This document shows positions 11,441 through 11,602 of a stretch of DNA of 11,602 nt, in pieces (positions within the stretch are counted from its first letter, which is position 1; every line of letters begins with the position of its first letter). The stretch comes from Chloroflexota bacterium (GTDB taxonomy: Bacteria > Chloroflexota > Dehalococcoidia > Bin125). Location of the stretch: NCBI GenBank assembly GCA_026705105.1, contig JAPPBK010000276.1:1-11602 (forward strand), in the 5' to 3' direction. The position numbers and the translations under genes were made by a program. The notes beneath the pieces were generated by a model. It was not told the DNA's origin. It worked only from the letters and a program-made list of their open reading frames with translations, and did no database searches.

Positions 11441-11602
11441 ATGGCCAATGAGAACGCCCCGGCGGCGGAGCCGTGTCGCCGGAGTTGCGCACCCCGGCCT
11501 TCGCTTTGAGCGCACGCGAACCTTGCCTAGCTCGCGGTATCCGATGCCTACAGCGAGACCGCCCACGAGAAAGTTCGCAGTACAGTACGTGTAGGCCCAC
11601 CA
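11441..11602 (+). other. Possible start of a gene, broken or very short
   Basis: ATG 11441 has an excellent GAGGAGG five bases upstream, divergent from the ISP gene. The frame MANENAPAAEP runs only 22 codons to a TGA at 11507. A different frame from GTG 11473 (VSPELRTPAFALSARE) is open to the end of the window, so a frameshift joining the two is possible. A 9-base hairpin spans 11459-11482. No family is recognised. Confidence 0.3.

Noticed and set aside
11535..11602. tRNA-like end (sequence ending CCACCA)
   Set aside because: No T-arm, anticodon arm or acceptor pairing could be drawn.

Overview
This is a GC-rich (roughly 65-70%) bacterial window, typical of an environmental, probably uncultivated bacterium. 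Uma2, RES/Xre, a clan AA protease with its small partner, an RDD protein and a Calx-beta surface protein together fit Chloroflexota or Actinobacteriota, possibly host-associated. No rRNA or tRNA gene settles the lineage, so the taxonomy is inference. The region looks accessory: defence and toxin-antitoxin genes, gene remnants and a duplicated gene tail.

Layout. 1-405 (+): 3' end of an unrecognised gene whose C-terminal tail, with the hairpin after its stop, recurs at 3073-3313. 535-1547 (-): two overlapping genes, a Uma2-family PD-(D/E)XK protein followed by an RDD membrane protein. 1548-1924: no convincing gene. 1925-3018 (-): a Calx-beta surface protein that has lost its 5' end. 3040-3243 (+): a 5'-truncated second copy of the gene tail, abutting the Calx-beta remnant head to head. 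3354-4971 (-): a tightly packed block with an Xre/DUF2384-like antitoxin, a RES-domain NAD+-degrading toxin and a small membrane PH-like protein. 5183-5817 (+): a two-gene unit with a small conserved hypothetical and a clan AA (retropepsin-like) aspartic protease. 6019-11293 (-): a giant single-chain restriction-modification gene of the Type ISP (LlaGI/LlaBIII) architecture: Mrr-like nuclease, SF2 helicase, N6-adenine methyltransferase, then a target recognition domain (TRD). 11441 to the end: a start site with a strong Shine-Dalgarno but no convincing gene.

The most striking feature is in the restriction-modification gene. A 39-base AG dinucleotide tract (6814-6852) lies exactly between the methyltransferase and the TRD. 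As read here (19 AG units) the frame ends soon after the tract, at 6743, and gives a 1516-residue protein without a TRD. Gaining one unit or losing two would join the frame to the TRD, which ends at 6019, and give about 1758 or 1756 residues. Between tract and TRD lie three diverged tandem copies of a 12-residue module (I-H-x-T-x7-Y), each in a different reading frame. The inference is a phase-variable Type ISP system in which slippage of the AG tract decides whether the enzyme carries its sequence-reading domain.
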